Assembly (NCBI RefSeq): GCF_023278565.1
Contig: NC_064681.1
Coordinates: forward strand, 434,001 to 498,000
DNA: 64,000 bases
Source: Colletotrichum lupini
Taxonomy: Eukaryota; Ascomycota; Sordariomycetes; Glomerellales; Glomerellaceae
Direction: 5' to 3'
Part shown: positions 11,650 to 23,012 of the stretch, piece after piece
Layout: each line of letters opens with the position of its first letter
Numbering within the stretch: the first letter of the stretch is position 1
Translations under genes and position numbers: made by a program
Notes under the pieces: generated by a model
Seen by the model: only the letters and a program-made list of their open reading frames with translations
Told to the model about the DNA's origin: nothing
Database searches by the model: none

Positions 11650-12227
11650 TCAGCTCTTCTCATTGCTCAAGGCGTTAATCATCTTGAGAATCTCAGATTC
11701 ACTCTCACCAGAGACAGCCTTGCCGTTGTTCCAATCCACAGTCTGTATGTCTCAGTCAGCCAGGTTTGTTCTTAAAGAAGTACAGTTTTGAAGAGCACCA
11801 CGAGCTCTGGGAAGGAAACACATACCACGGGTCTTTGAAAAACCTCGGCGTTCTGCTGGAACTTCTTGAGGGCATCCTGCTCAGTGGAAGCACCCTTGAT
11901 GATTGATGGGATCTTGCTCTTTCCGACGTATTCCAGGATGGTCTTAACCTGGTCGGCTGTGGGGGGGTCTTCGGTGATGTTGAGCTCAAAGTCGGCGCGG
12001 GACGTCTTGGGGCTCGTTTGGACGCTGTGGTCGCTGGCCTGGTCCTCAGTCGCGCCGGCGGCGGCGTTGGCCGACACCTGCTTGAGGAGGTTGACAACCC
12101 TCACAGAGGCGGGGGAGCTCGCCTTGTGGAAGACAGTGACGATGTCGAGGGTCTTGCGCTACAGTGTGTGTCAGTGATCAATTGATCTGTATCGGGTACG
12201 GTTGAGCTGCCTTACGAATCCGAACAT
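11650..12227 (-). CDS. FMP46-like mitochondrial thioredoxin-fold protein (DUF1687)
   Basis: Three exons, 12227-12216 (12 nt, M-F-G-F), 12158-11826 and 11742-11650, join in phase to give 145 aa. The sequence follows the fungal FMP46/DUF1687 pattern: K-T-L-D-I-V-T-V-F-H-K near the start, L-L-K-Q and E-D-Q-A-S-D-H, F-E-L-N-I-T-E-D-P-P-T-x-D-Q in the middle, and R-P-V-T-V-D-W-N-N-G-K-A-V followed by E-S-E-I-L-K-M at the end. Family members are annotated as putative redox proteins of mitochondria with a thioredoxin fold. The protein predicted here contains no cysteine at all, so thiol chemistry is unlikely for this version. It is divergent from the small stress-type gene at 13355, with a 1.1-kb intergenic stretch between them. 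Confidence 0.8.
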
Positions 12228-13354
12228 TGTGGCAGGTCGTTGGGGAGCTATTTTGGTGGTGTGTTTGTCTTGCGTGAGCTCTGCGTCGTGCAGCGCGATG
12301 CGATGAAGTCGGTAGTGGAGCTCTGGAGCTCCGGAGCTATCAGGTTTACGTCATTTAGCCGGGCGGCTTAGTTTTAGGCGCCAATGCCGGATTAGCGCAC
12401 TGGCGGGGCCTGCCGCGCTTGACCCCTGGCCCCATGCACCTGGGACCGGCCACAGGAGGAACAGCGATGGAGCATCACGTCTTGGGACCCCTCACTCTGT
12501 CATTTGGATGGGCCTGGAGCCTCTTGGGCATCGATTTGGCTTTTTTCGTAACGGAATAGATCAGGGGCGCGACTCCGATGGGTCCTCTGCTATGTCATGT
12601 TGCCTTCCCACAGCAATAGGGCAATTGATCTCACTACCTATCTAGATTCACAGGATATGCAGCACGCGATCAGGGTGCCGCACAGTGCAAAGCTCGAAAG
12701 TAACTGGTCGGTCGTCAGGGAAGGTACTGGCGGGGTAAGATTTCAATGCACCAGGCAGATTCACCTTCAACGCTCCTATTTACAGACGAGAGGCTTGCTG
12801 AAAGAGTCAACAGCTGAACAAGAAAAGGTGCCTAGGTCAATATCGATCTTGGACCTTCGCGCTCATTCGTTATCGACCGTGGAGCAGGGGTAGCCAGACT
12901 TAAGGCAGGCGATGGGCTGAACTCAAGCTCACTCAGCTTCAGCGTCGAAGACAGGGGTGAAAATTGGCAACGAAGATGCACCGTAAAGTCAGAGCCGCCA
13001 ACTACTCTCCGCCCCAAGTGCATCGCCGATTTTCCATGTGGCATGAGCAGATCTGTCATGGCTTTTTTGCGGAGAATGACAATTGCATGACGTAGGAGGG
13101 AGTTTTGCCCGTCTAAGCTGAGAATCGGCGCAGGAGACGTCATGACGTAGATGTACCGGAGGGGGGTCGTTGCGCAAGTGCAGCTAAGACAGCTTCCTTC
13201 CCATTCAAATAGAAAGCTCATCTGCTGTACACAAACCTTTTTTACTCCCTTCTCAATTCAAGCATCAATCACTCATCAAACAACACACCGTCCCGGCTCT
13301 TTAGCAGTAAACATACCCTCAAATTTCCACCTCACCAACAAAACAACCATCATC
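12228..13354. promoter_or_regulatory. Divergent promoter region, FMP46-like / hydrophilic protein
   Basis: Intergenic DNA of 1.1 kb between two outward-facing genes. It holds ACGTCA at 12348-12353, TGACGT at 13088-13093 and a perfect 12-bp palindrome at 13137-13148 made of ACGTCA joined to TGACGT. The last ~150 bp before the 13355 start are CA/CT-rich, as in highly expressed fungal genes. Confidence 0.55.
13137..13148. promoter_or_regulatory. Palindromic CRE/ATF-type site
   Basis: The 12-mer ACGTCATGACGT equals its own reverse complement and comprises two head-to-head CRE half sites. It lies about 207 bp upstream of the start codon at 13355. A further TGACGT is at 13088-13093. Fungal Atf1/CREB-type bZIP factors bind such half sites in stress-responsive promoters; binding here is inferred. 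Confidence 0.5.
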
Positions 13355-13812
13355 ATGTCCGGAAACTCAAACGTTGGCAACAGCGCCGTTTACGAGGCTG
13401 GCGATCAGAGAAACGCCAAGGAGGAGGAGACCAACAACGCCGAGCGTTTCCACGAGGGCAAGGAGCACTCTCACTTGGCGACAGACTCCAGTAAGTTGCC
13501 CGTACAGCGGCCGGGGTTTTGCAGTTGTTAACAGTCAATCAGAGGATGAGCGTTCCATCGCCAACAGACTTGCTGCTGAGGAGAAGAAGAACAAGGAGGG
13601 TGATGAGGAAGAGTCCCTCGAGACCCGCCTTGGCAAGGAGGACGCCACACTCCCCGTAAGTAGCATTCCTGAGCCCTCCGCGCATGAAAGAATCAGTGCT
13701 AATTGGCAATCAGGCCAAGCTGCACGGCAACAAGCCTTCCAGGGGCGCCGAGATCGACAAGCAGCTCCAGGAGGAGGACGAGCTCCGCCTGAAGCAAAAG
13801 GCTGGAAAATAG
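13355..13812 (+). CDS. Small highly hydrophilic fungal protein, stress-type
   Basis: Exons 13355-13490, 13543-13655 and 13714-13812 join in phase to give 115 aa. The protein is almost entirely Asn, Glu, Lys, Asp, Arg, Gln and Ala. It has no signal peptide, no membrane segment and no cysteine, and resembles hydrophilin/LEA-type disordered stress proteins. Recognisable pieces are Y-E-A-G-D-Q-R-N, H-E-G-K-E-H-S-H-L-A-T-D-S, then R-S-I-A-N-R-L-A-A-E-E and the C-terminal L-H-G-N-K-P-S-R-G-A-E-I-D. Similar short proteins appear in many filamentous ascomycetes without an assigned biochemical activity. The CRE-type palindrome upstream fits stress induction. The start is the ATG directly after a CA-rich leader. 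Confidence 0.8.
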
Positions 13813-14633
13813 ACATGGGAAGCATAAATATGATTTTCGGTCCGGCGTTGGCAGGGTAGCACCAGCATACATGAGTTCATAGGATGAATATCAAAAGTCA
13901 TGACGCAAAATACTTTTCCAGTGATGTTACACGGTGGTTGCAAGGCAGTCCAAAAAACCGTGGTCACGCAATTAATCATGAAGAACGGGCAACACGAGGT
14001 TTCAAGAACGTAGACGTTTATATATCATAGCTTTTATTTACTATTAAGTCGTCTATACTGCTGGTCATACCTGGATGCCGAGTTAGTCAAACATATCCCG
14101 ACAGAGATTCCAGAGAACAGAGAGGTGTTGTTGGGTTTGGAGGTCAGAATATGTAAGAATTGAATATCATATATTCAGACGATATAGCCACTCCGGCGAA
14201 AGAGAGCCACCGAAAGAAATCAATCGCAAATTTTTCTCATCATTCCAATAGGGTGTGTATCGGGCGATATGAACGTACCTTGTGTTCTGTTGCAGCTTCG
14301 TAGACAGATGCCAAATTCTGAGTACCTCGAAGCTGATGTAGAGTAAGATCAACAAAACAAAGGGAGAGCTCATCAAGCTGCACCTTTATGCGAATGGGAA
14401 AAAAAAGTTCTGTCGTCGGTGGAGCCTGCGCGGTGAGTGGCCACTGACCGCCCCAGCTAAGCCGTTTTGGGAAGAGAGGGACTCGGCTCGGTTAATCAGC
14501 AAATCCGTCTCATTGCGGCTTTCTGACTTGCCCTAAGTCGCACCATCCTCCCAGGGAAAAAAAAAAGAAGTGTGCCGAAGTGACTTCGAACTCCATCCAC
14601 CACTAACCACCAGCAGCACATCTTCGACGTCTG
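13813..14633. other. Intergenic region before eL14
   Basis: 3' flank of the hydrophilic-protein gene and upstream region of the ribosomal gene. It carries an A10 tract near 14560 just upstream of the probable transcript start. No gene is seen. Confidence 0.45.
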
Positions 14634-14719
14634 GTAAGTTGACGCGCCCCTCCAAGACAAGCAAGACGCAACACCACGAAATCCGCAACCCCGATTCTAA
14701 CTTCGCGATCCAACTTCAG
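14634..14719 (+). other. 5'-UTR intron of the eL14 gene
   Basis: A GTAAGT donor at 14634, a TTCTAAC branch-like sequence at about 14695 and a CAG acceptor at 14717-14719 define an 86-nt intron ending 13 nt before the start codon. Confidence 0.65.
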
Positions 14720-14732
14720 ACCGACCAGCAAA

Positions 14733-15305
14733 ATGGGTGACGCTACCATCGAGGGTTCTAAGTGGCGACTGGTCGAGGTCGGCCGTGTCGTCCTCATCCA
14801 GGGCAACGGCCCCTACGCCGGCCGCCTTGCGACTATCGTCGAGATTATCGACCACAAGCGCGTACGTTACGACAGCACCTCCTCTCTCCCCCGATACGAT
14901 TCGAATGGTTTTTTTGAAATTGGGCGCACGAGCGCGCGCTCCGTGGACGATATAGGAAACCTGGAAGACTAACATGATACCGAATTGCAGGCTCTGGTCG
15001 ACGGCCCCTCCTCAGACGCCAAGCTCGCTGTCCCCCGCCAGCCTGTCTCTCTCTCCAACGTTCTCCTCTCCTCGCTCGTCGTCGCCGACCTGCCCCGTGG
15101 CGCCCGTACCGGCACCGTCAAGAAGTTCTGGGAGAAGTCCGAGATCGACCAGAAGTGGAAGGAGACCAACTGGTTCAAGCGCAGCACTCAGATCGAGCGG
15201 AGAAAGAACCTCAGCGACTTCGACCGCTTCAAGGTTCTCCGCCTCAAGAAGCAGCGCCGTTTCGAAGAGCGCAAGGCTCTGGTCAAGGTCAAGGCCTCGG
15301 CGTAA
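14733..15305 (+). CDS. RPL14: 60S ribosomal protein L14 (eL14)
   Basis: Structural protein of the large cytosolic ribosomal subunit. Exons 14733-14861 and 14991-15305 join in phase 0 to give 147 aa, close to the usual fungal length. The N-terminal KOW/SH3-like barrel reads V-E-V-G-R-V-V-L-I-Q then G-P-Y-A-G-R-L-A-T-I-V-E-I-I-D-H-K-R, followed by A-L-V-D-G-P. The C-terminal part is a basic helix, T-N-W-F-K-R-S-T-Q-I-E-R-R-K then L-S-D-F-D-R-F-K-V. Codon third positions are strongly C-biased, as expected for high expression. A 5'-UTR intron precedes the start. The neighbouring plus-strand genes for NAC alpha and ATP synthase d are also highly expressed types. Confidence 0.97.
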
Positions 15306-16030
15306 TGGACTCACGATTAGGATGTCTATGGGGTTGACTTTGAAGACTACGGGGCTGGTTTAGAGCGTGACAGCATGGGATCCGGTTTGGTCTGCATCAC
15401 CGCAGCATTGGGTTGCTGCACATCTCTTTTGCTCCGTAACTGGAAGGGCTGTATGTCACATTCATCATCAATCATATGATGACCGGCGTCAAATACGGAA
15501 ATTCAGAGACAAAAATGAATTCATGGCACAATCAGAAAAATAGATTGGTTGGCTCGTGACGGGGACACGGAGTAAAGACTTTTTTTTCGGTTTTCCTTTT
15601 GAGACTATGTAAATCTTCATGACGAACCTATTCTTGACGTGAATGCCATGGCCGGGAGTCGGTTCTCGAAATGCCGTTCTAGATCCATCCCGGTTAAGTC
15701 CAGATTTCGTAGTGAGCCCATGTACGGCCTGGCTCTGCCTCAGCCTTGTAGAAATGACGGGCAGAATGTCATCTATTTCCTTGAGGCGGCGGCCGTGGCT
15801 CAAAATGCCCGGCGTGCACCGCGTCTCATCCGGGGGACCTGAACTGGGGGGAGCCACTCAGGTCGGCAGCGTTGGCAGACTCGCAGGCGGTTGTCTTCTG
15901 CTTACCTAATCCACTTTAACACAGTAGGTGCTGCTAACCCTAGAATTTCTCTGCGATCTTTCCTACAAACCACAAAGCCACCGAACATAATCCCCCACGC
16001 CGAGTTAAGGATCCCTCGTTCTAGTCTTTG
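15306..16030. other. Intergenic region eL14 / NAC alpha
   Basis: 3' flank of eL14 and promoter of the NAC alpha gene. No gene is seen; the frames present are short and cross each other. Confidence 0.45.
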
Positions 16031-16255
16031 GTAAGTGCTGCTACCCCTCTGTCGAATTTTTGACGCCATTGCCCGATCAACGAACCCGCGACTGCACCGA
16101 CGAATTTTTGTGCGAAAAGTTGGCATTTTCCCCTTCCCACAGACACCCAAATCCGAGCTCGCCAAATCAGCTCTGCGCGCGATCCTAGCTCCCACCACCA
16201 CCACCACACCAGAAGCACCCCGCAGCTAACAATTTTTTTTCTTCCCTCGGTTCAG
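16031..16255 (+). other. 5'-UTR intron of the NAC alpha gene
   Basis: A GTAAGTG donor at 16031, a GCTAAC branch site and T8 pyrimidine tract at about 16224-16240, and a TTCAG acceptor ending at 16255 define a 225-nt leader intron that stops 11 nt before the start codon. Confidence 0.65.
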
Positions 16256-16266
16256 CAGTCGACAAA

Positions 16267-17051
<785 letters not shown>

Positions 17052-17567
17052 CGGCGGCCCCGGTCAAAGGTAGTTTCTCAAAATCTCGATACAGCAAAAA
17101 GGACGGAACGGGTTGGCATGTACAATTCCCAGGGAGTTGACTCCGAAAAGTCTCTTTCGCAATGAGAGGTCATGATAATCGGCGCTTTCTTGCACTCTGG
17201 ATATCGCGCTTATGACATACGTGATGCGTGATTGGCTATTGTGACATCGTGGGCTGACTCCTGCTCGTAATACCTGCCTTTGTAGACCAGCCTCGTCTGG
17301 TTGAATTTACAGCTACCCCTCGATCTGGCGGGAATTGGCTCAGACCGAATTCGCAAAGCCGGGAGCTTTGCCCCACCATTGAACCGTTCGTTCCCGTGCA
17401 GCCAACCACACCCCAGTGCATTCGGCCGGATAAGTATCACGTGAATATCCGCGTGACACACTCCATCCCGGCTCTTTCTCTGCTCTCCGGTCGGCAAAGT
17501 CAATCATCAACCTCACGACGACGCAACTCCCTCTCCACTCCCCCGAACCCTCAACAAATCCTCCAAA
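17052..17567. other. Intergenic region NAC alpha / ATP synthase d
   Basis: 516 bp containing the promoter of the ATP synthase gene; the last 100 bp are CT/CA-rich. No gene is seen. Confidence 0.45.
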
Positions 17568-18347
17568 ATGGCCGCAGTACGTGTATCCCATCGAAGTCCG
17601 CTCGTCTCTCGTCGCCGATTGATGCAATTGCCGCCCATGTCGCCAATTGGGTCGCGCATCCGCGCATCCGCTCCCTTGAAGCTGGGCCACCTGAGCTAAT
17701 TTCTCTCCTTGTCCTGCAATAGCGAAGCGCAGCTCTCAAGCTCGACTGGGCCAAGGTCACCACCTCCCTCGGCCTCAAGGGCCAGACCGCCGCCTCCCTC
17801 CAGGCTTTCAAGCAGCGCAACGAGAACGCCCGTCGCAGGGTCCAGCAGCTGTCGGAGCTCCCCACGACCGTCGACTTCGCCCAGTACCGCTCCATCCTCA
17901 AGAATCAGGCCGTCGTCGATGAGATCGAGAAGCGCTTCTCCGCCTTCAAGCCCGCCACCTACGATGTCTCTCGCCAGATCAAGGCCATCGAGGCCTTTGA
18001 GGTCGAGGCCGTCAAGAACGCCGAGGCCACCAAGCAGAAGGTCGACCTCGAGCTCAAGGACCTCGAGAAGACCCTGACCAACATTGAGTCCGCTCGCCCC
18101 TTCGAGGACCTCACTGTCGTACGTACCGCCGGAATACCTGGAGGACGCGGATGGCCGGATGCTTATTATTACTACAGGACGATGTCGCCGCCGCCGAGCC
18201 CTCAATCGATGAGAAGACCTCCCAGCTCGTCTCCAAGGGCCGCTGGACCGTTCCGGGATACAAGGTACGTTCAAAGCACGACCCCGATATGATTCGGCAT
18301 ACTAATACCCCCTACAGGAGAAGTTCGGCGATCTTTCCGTGCTATAG
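17568..18347 (+). CDS. ATP7: ATP synthase subunit d, mitochondrial
   Basis: Peripheral-stalk subunit of the F1Fo ATP synthase on the matrix side. Exons 17568-17576 (9 nt, M-A-A), 17723-18118, 18178-18264 and 18318-18347 join in phase to give 173 aa, matching fungal family length. Diagnostic pieces are [13 protein letters not shown] at the start, [19 protein letters not shown], and the end [16 protein letters not shown]. The middle is a long charged helix, as expected for the stator stalk. The 9-nt first exon is forced because exon 2 opens with R-S-A-A and has no upstream ATG in phase. Confidence 0.95.
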
Positions 18348-18980
18348 ACGCGTTCGTTCTTCGATTCCCTTTGTGTACTCTAGCATTGTAGATAGGCGAT
18401 CGGTCCAAGGGGAGGGAATCAACCCAGCGGACATTAATATCGACCTGCTGTACCAAGCGCCTTGCCCATCCTATGATGTACTCGTTCATTCTGAGCCGCC
18501 AGCTCTGCAGAGTCGGTTTGAAGGATACTGGTGTTCGGTTGAATTTTTCCGGTTCGGAGTTTATCTCCTCGGCGCTAACCGCAGTGGTGGCCGTTCACCG
18601 AGCCGCCAAGCCGAACAGCGTGACCGTTCGCACGGCTCATCCAGCAATATGCTATGTATCCGGTCACTTCATAAGCACGCGGTGAGTACCGAGATTTTGA
18701 CATATCCTGGTTCTCGGGGCTGAGCTCACACTCGACCTGCCCGGCTCCCCGGAACTACGGCCGGATAAACGGGATCTCGTCGCGACAACAACAGCCCGGA
18801 AGCCCCGACTTCCCCACTATCGGACCTTGAGTCTAACCTCATCTCACAAATCATCTCAACACCAAAGCCGCGTACAAATGTAGTGACCTTCGCTCTTGAG
18901 CCTCTCGTTATCGAATTGTTACATTTGATCGCTTCAATTCTTCTGTCCTTATTAGATCACATACATCTCACTCACTCAAC
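18348..18980. other. Intergenic region ATP synthase d / esterase
   Basis: 633 bp with no recognisable gene. The final ~60 bp before 18981 form a CT/CA-rich leader for the esterase. Confidence 0.45.
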
Positions 18981-20030
18981 ATGACCTCCTTAGACCGTCT
19001 CATCCTCAAAGAGGCACCTCTCTTAGATCCTACTTGGCTAGCGTTCGAGGAAGAAGTCAAAGCCAAAGGCCCAAAGAAGACATACTCATCATCCCTCGAC
19101 CGCCAGCCTGTCTACGCGGAAGAATGCAGACAGCTCAACGCCCGAGTGCTCGCCCCCGACGCACCATACCACCACCTATCGAACACCACACTACAGCCAC
19201 TCACAACCCCCTCGAGTCTAGACCAGTTCGCCATCCCGATCCTCCGTTTCTCCGACGACACCGACGACACCGACAACAACACCACCGGCGACGAGATCGT
19301 CGTGATTTACTACCACGGCGGCGGGCTCTACGTCGGCGAGGCAGACAGCGAAGAGCTATCATGCAGACGCATCGCCAAGGACCTGGAGGGCGCGACGGTG
19401 TACTCGGTAGGATACAGACTCATGCCCTCGTCCCCGGCCTCAACCTGCGTCTCCGACTCTCTCGACGCCTTCCACCACATCCGTGCCCTCCACCCGTCCC
19501 CCGCAACCAAGCTCATCATCGTCGGGTCCTCCAGTGGCGGTCAGCTCGCCGCCGCCGTCTCGCAAGCCGCGCCCCGCGGATCCCTCCACGGCGTCCTCTT
19601 ACGCTGTCCAGTCACCAGCGACGGCGGGAGCTCTCTGGACTATGTGCCTCCCTCCTTGCGACACGCGTATACCTCCTCCACCTCGCCGTCCTTCGTCACG
19701 AGTCTGTTGGGCGTCTTCTCGCGCGCTGTCCCGCGCGACGGGCTGGAGAGGATGCCGCTTGAGGCCGGTGCGGAGACGCTGGCTGCGCTGCCGAGGACGT
19801 GGGTGCAGGTTTGTAGTAATGATACGCTGTACTCTGACGGTGTTTGTTATGCGATGGCGCTTGCGGGGGCGGGTGTCGAGGTGAGGGTTGAGGTTGTGAT
19901 GGGGTGGCCTCATACGTTTTGGTTGAAGGCGCCTTGGTTGGCGAGAGCTGTCGAGGCGGAGGAGGAGATGGTTTGTGGGTTGAGGTGGGTTCTTGGGGGG
20001 CATCGGTCAGATGCGCAGGCAAGTGGGTGA
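18981..20030 (+). CDS. Alpha/beta-hydrolase fold-3 esterase (HSL family)
   Basis: Single-exon gene, 349 aa, cytosolic with no signal peptide. The oxyanion-hole motif H-G-G-G is at residues 112-115. The nucleophile elbow G-S-S-S-G-G at 182-187 places the catalytic serine at 184. Asp281 (in N-D-T-L-Y-S-D-G) and His311 (in G-W-P-H-T-F-W) complete the triad. This is the hormone-sensitive-lipase group of carboxylesterases, which act on short acyl esters; some fungal members work on secondary metabolites. The substrate cannot be read from the sequence. The last codons A-S-G-stop lie inside the left arm of a 25-bp inverted repeat (20020-20044), so the natural C-terminus may have been altered by an insertion. 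Confidence 0.88.
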   Translation: MTSLDRLILKEAPLLDPTWLAFEEEVKAKGPKKTYSSSLDRQPVYAEECRQLNARVLAPDAPYHHLSNTTLQPLTTPSSLDQFAIPILRFSDDTDDTDNNTTGDEIVVIYYHGGGLYVGEADSEELSCRRIAKDLEGATVYSVGYRLMPSSPASTCVSDSLDAFHHIRALHPSPATKLIIVGSSSGGQLAAAVSQAAPRGSLHGVLLRCPVTSDGGSSLDYVPPSLRHAYTSSTSPSFVTSLLGVFSRAVPRDGLERMPLEAGAETLAALPRTWVQVCSNDTLYSDGVCYAMALAGAGVEVRVEVVMGWPHTFWLKAPWLARAVEAEEEMVCGLRWVLGGHRSDAQASG

Positions 20031-20228
20031 CAACATCGATTTCCGCTCGACACATGCGACAAGTAGTTTCACCGCTATTACTACTTAGATCAGTATCTTT
20101 TAAACAAACTATATTCCTCTATGTATATAAGAAGGACTTTGATATAAAAGGGTAGTAATGATGATATGAGTAGTGAAAGGGGTGTTTATTAAGATAAATA
20201 GTAGGAAATCGATTTTGTCACCCACTTG
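20020..20228. mobile_element. Candidate MITE-like element with 25-bp terminal inverted repeats
   Basis: The 25 bp at 20020-20044 and the reverse complement of 20204-20228 match at 24 of 25 positions. They enclose an AT-rich 159-bp core without coding capacity; the whole unit is 209 bp. The left arm begins CAAGTGGGTGACAA and contains the stop codon of the esterase. No clear target-site duplication is visible, so this may be an old non-autonomous transposon or a simple hairpin. Confidence 0.5.
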
Positions 20229-20910
20229 GCAGTGGGCTGCTTCATGAAATCGGTAAAGGATCAACCAAATGATGCTAAGATCCATCTGACAGGTGGCCTC
20301 GTCTACATTAATGTAATGATCTATCCAATAATATCGCTTGAGATAATTCCAGTGGTTGTAGGGACGCCTTGTTGAGCCTGACTCTTGGGTGTTGGCACTC
20401 ACTGCACCATGAAAGGCCCAAGTGACGACCCCATAGCTTCAGATGGTCTGGGAATCGCAAGGTACCTGCCGTATTTAGGGGCTATATTGAAGGAAGGGAT
20501 CGATTATTCTTTAGGAGGCCCTTCTTTGAGAATATTACAATCACATGACCAGCTCTTTTCTAAGTAGCGAAAAATAACATCTTGAGGCTTCACTCACCGC
20601 CCACACACGTGCAACTATTCACATCCCACTCTTTTATTCCCTCTTTTAGCAGTCGATCTCTCCTTCCTTCTACTTCCTTCTGCACCTTCCTTGTGAGTAC
20701 ATTTATCTCACTGCCTGGGTGACGCGCCAGAATTATTCCGCCTGCCGGTCGACTTATTTGTTCCCTTCTTCTCTCCTCCACCCACCACTTCCACTTCTTC
20801 ACCCACACAACAACCCATCTGCGAGAATACCTCACTTCTCGGATCCCAGACAATCAAAATCACCAACTATCCCCTTCAATCAATCAAACCACCCAATACC
20901 GACATTCACA
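20229..20910. other. Intergenic region before the 20911 gene
   Basis: AT-richer than its surroundings up to about 20580, then a CT-rich leader to 20910. A GTGAGT at about 20691 and a CAG at about 20849 could bound a 5'-UTR intron, but this is weak. No gene is seen. Confidence 0.4.
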
Positions 20911-21805
20911 ATGGCTGGTGAAAACGGTGACGCGCGCCGCAAGGGAGGCGAGTACTCGACCAACCCCAACACTCAGCGCACTCGAACCTACCTCGCCAAC
21001 CAGACTCCTGAGCAGAGAGCCCTCAAGTCCAAGGTCTTCTCCGAGTACCGTGCCTTCCGCACCACCTGCATCAAGCGCGCCAGCATGTCCGACTACATCT
21101 ACGAGCGCGACCGTGATGCCAAGGTCAAGATGCTGTCTGACGCCCTCAACAAGCTTGTTGCGAACCGGTAAGCAGCGCTGTTTGTTATCTCATTACCTCA
21201 CCTTCTGTCAATTTTGCCGTTTCCTTTGTTTTCAATTCCTGTCGTTTCTACTTACTGCTCTTGTTCTTTATTTTCTCATGCGGCTTTATGAGTGAAACCA
21301 CATCCTCTTGTTGTCTATATTTCCTCTCATATCTATTCACCACTCCAGTTCTTAAGCTTCTATCAGCCGTAGCTCTCTCACGGTCTACAGTTTTTCTCAT
21401 TTTTGCTTATCACTCTTATCCTCCATTTTCTCATGCGGCTTCACGTGTGAAACCGCATCCCTGGGGAAGGAATACAAACTAATGATATATAATAGCACTG
21501 CACGCAACATTGAGTACATGGGCCAGTCTGTCAAGCGCTTTGCCGAGCGCTACCATGACAAGGCGTTCCTTCGGAGCGTCGAGGAGGCCAATGCCTCGAC
21601 TGCCCCTGCTCAGAAGAGCACCACTGGCTTGGCCAACCTTGGCCAGGAGGACTCTGAGGAGGACACCGCCAACAATGTTGGCACTGCTGCCGCTGACATC
21701 TCGGAGGAGTTGGCCACCATCAGCCAGCTTCTCGACATGCAGGCCAGAGCCAGCATGGAGACCTACAACGGCCTGACTGACATCATGCACGGCCTCGGCT
21801 TCTAA
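20911..21805 (+). CDS. Conserved-looking protein of unknown function, 188 aa
   Basis: Exon 20911-21167 ends with two bases of an Arg codon (C-G). The exon 21496-21805 supplies the third base and continues A-R-N-I-E-Y-M-G-Q in frame. The protein is soluble and mostly helical. The N-terminal half is basic, with S-E-Y-R-A-F-R-T-T-C-I-K-R-A and Y-I-Y-E-R-D-R-D-A-K. An Ala/Thr/Glu-rich linker follows, and the C-terminal helix reads I-S-E-E-L-A-T-I-S-Q-L-L-D-M-Q-A-R-A. The C-biased codon use resembles that of the ribosomal genes nearby. I do not recognise the family. The 328-nt intron is long for this genome and is itself a diverged duplication. Confidence 0.75.
21268..21460 (+). repeat. Duplicated hairpin-bearing unit inside an intron
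   Basis: Inside the 21168-21495 intron, 38 bp at 21268-21305 recur at 21423-21460, exactly 155 bp downstream, with seven substitutions, most of them C/T or A/G transitions. Pyrimidine-rich DNA before each copy is also similar. The second copy can fold: ATGCGGCTTCA pairs with TGAAACCGCAT with one mismatch, leaving a CGTG-type loop. Confidence 0.6.
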
Positions 21806-23012
21806 GGAAGCACTACACGCATGTACACTGGGCACACTCGACACTCTTTTGGTTGGGCTGTCTTCTCTTCTTGGCGGGTCTTCTTGGGCTTTCTGTTTTT
21901 GTCGGGTTCCGGCTTGGGATAGACGAGGGGTTTAGGAAGGAGTGCTGGATTGAGAAAACCCGGTGGACTACATGAGACGGCTTGGAATCGCGACACCAGA
22001 CGGATTTTGAGGAAATCCGAATACAAGACACGTTTGCCTGATCAATAACTTTGACACGAGACCAAGTGATGCATGTGAGATGTGATGATGGGGATGCAAG
22101 CCTTTTACCGGAGGATTGAGCTCGGCTATGGAACACAACGATCTACGACACGTCTACTTTGTTAAGCTTCACTTTCGCTTTAGGATTACGTTACGTGGTC
22201 CACGCGACACGAGTGAGACCTCTATTCTACACCGTAGGCGAGTATCTTGGGGAAGGTAATTATGACACACCGGACACAGTCCTGATTCTATCACGAGTGT
22301 CTGGCAGGTACGATGGGCCGAATGGCGACAAGTGCAGAAATGATGGTCGTCGATGAGGGGACGCGACGGGAGGTGAAGGATGACGTGAGTTTCCCGCCGA
22401 GCCTCAATATATGCATGCGCGAGGAACCTTGTGTTATGGTTCTTGACCCAAGTTACCGGACAGCAGCGGGACCGAGGCGGGAGATCTCCTTGTGCAACCC
22501 GGTTCTCCCCAACGACCACCGACGCATGCGAGGTGATGCTGAGGCGGAGCTTTCTAAAGCTGGCGGAGTGGATGGTGATTTGATGGCATGGCTACTCGGA
22601 ACGCCTGGATAAGATAACTTACATATACAACTGTAGAACTGGACATGTCTCAAGTAACAGAAGGTCGAGATGATGGCGTGCTACCTCGTCGTCAGATGGA
22701 AGATGTCAGATCAAAGTCAAGCACGGTCGGAGCACCGATGGAGGTTGTGTTAGTGTTGCAGCGCCCCGGGTGGAACGCGATCCACAAACGCCGAAGCGGG
22801 CCCCAGAGGGCTGCACTACAGGTCCGTGACGACTCCACCTCACAGGTGGGTGTGGTGGGATCCGGTGGACCCGGCGGAGACTGGGCGACTCACGAAAATG
22901 CAAAATTGCCTTTTGATGTCTGGTTTCTCATCAGAATACATCCGCAATCCCCAACATGATTCTGCCCTGGCCTCGCAAACACGTATCCACAAGAGACTCG
23001 ATAGAGCGAACC
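21806..23012. other. Intergenic region 21.8-23.0 kb
   Basis: 1.2 kb with no supported gene. The frames here are short and of mixed composition. It ends at the tRNA-Gly. Confidence 0.45.
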
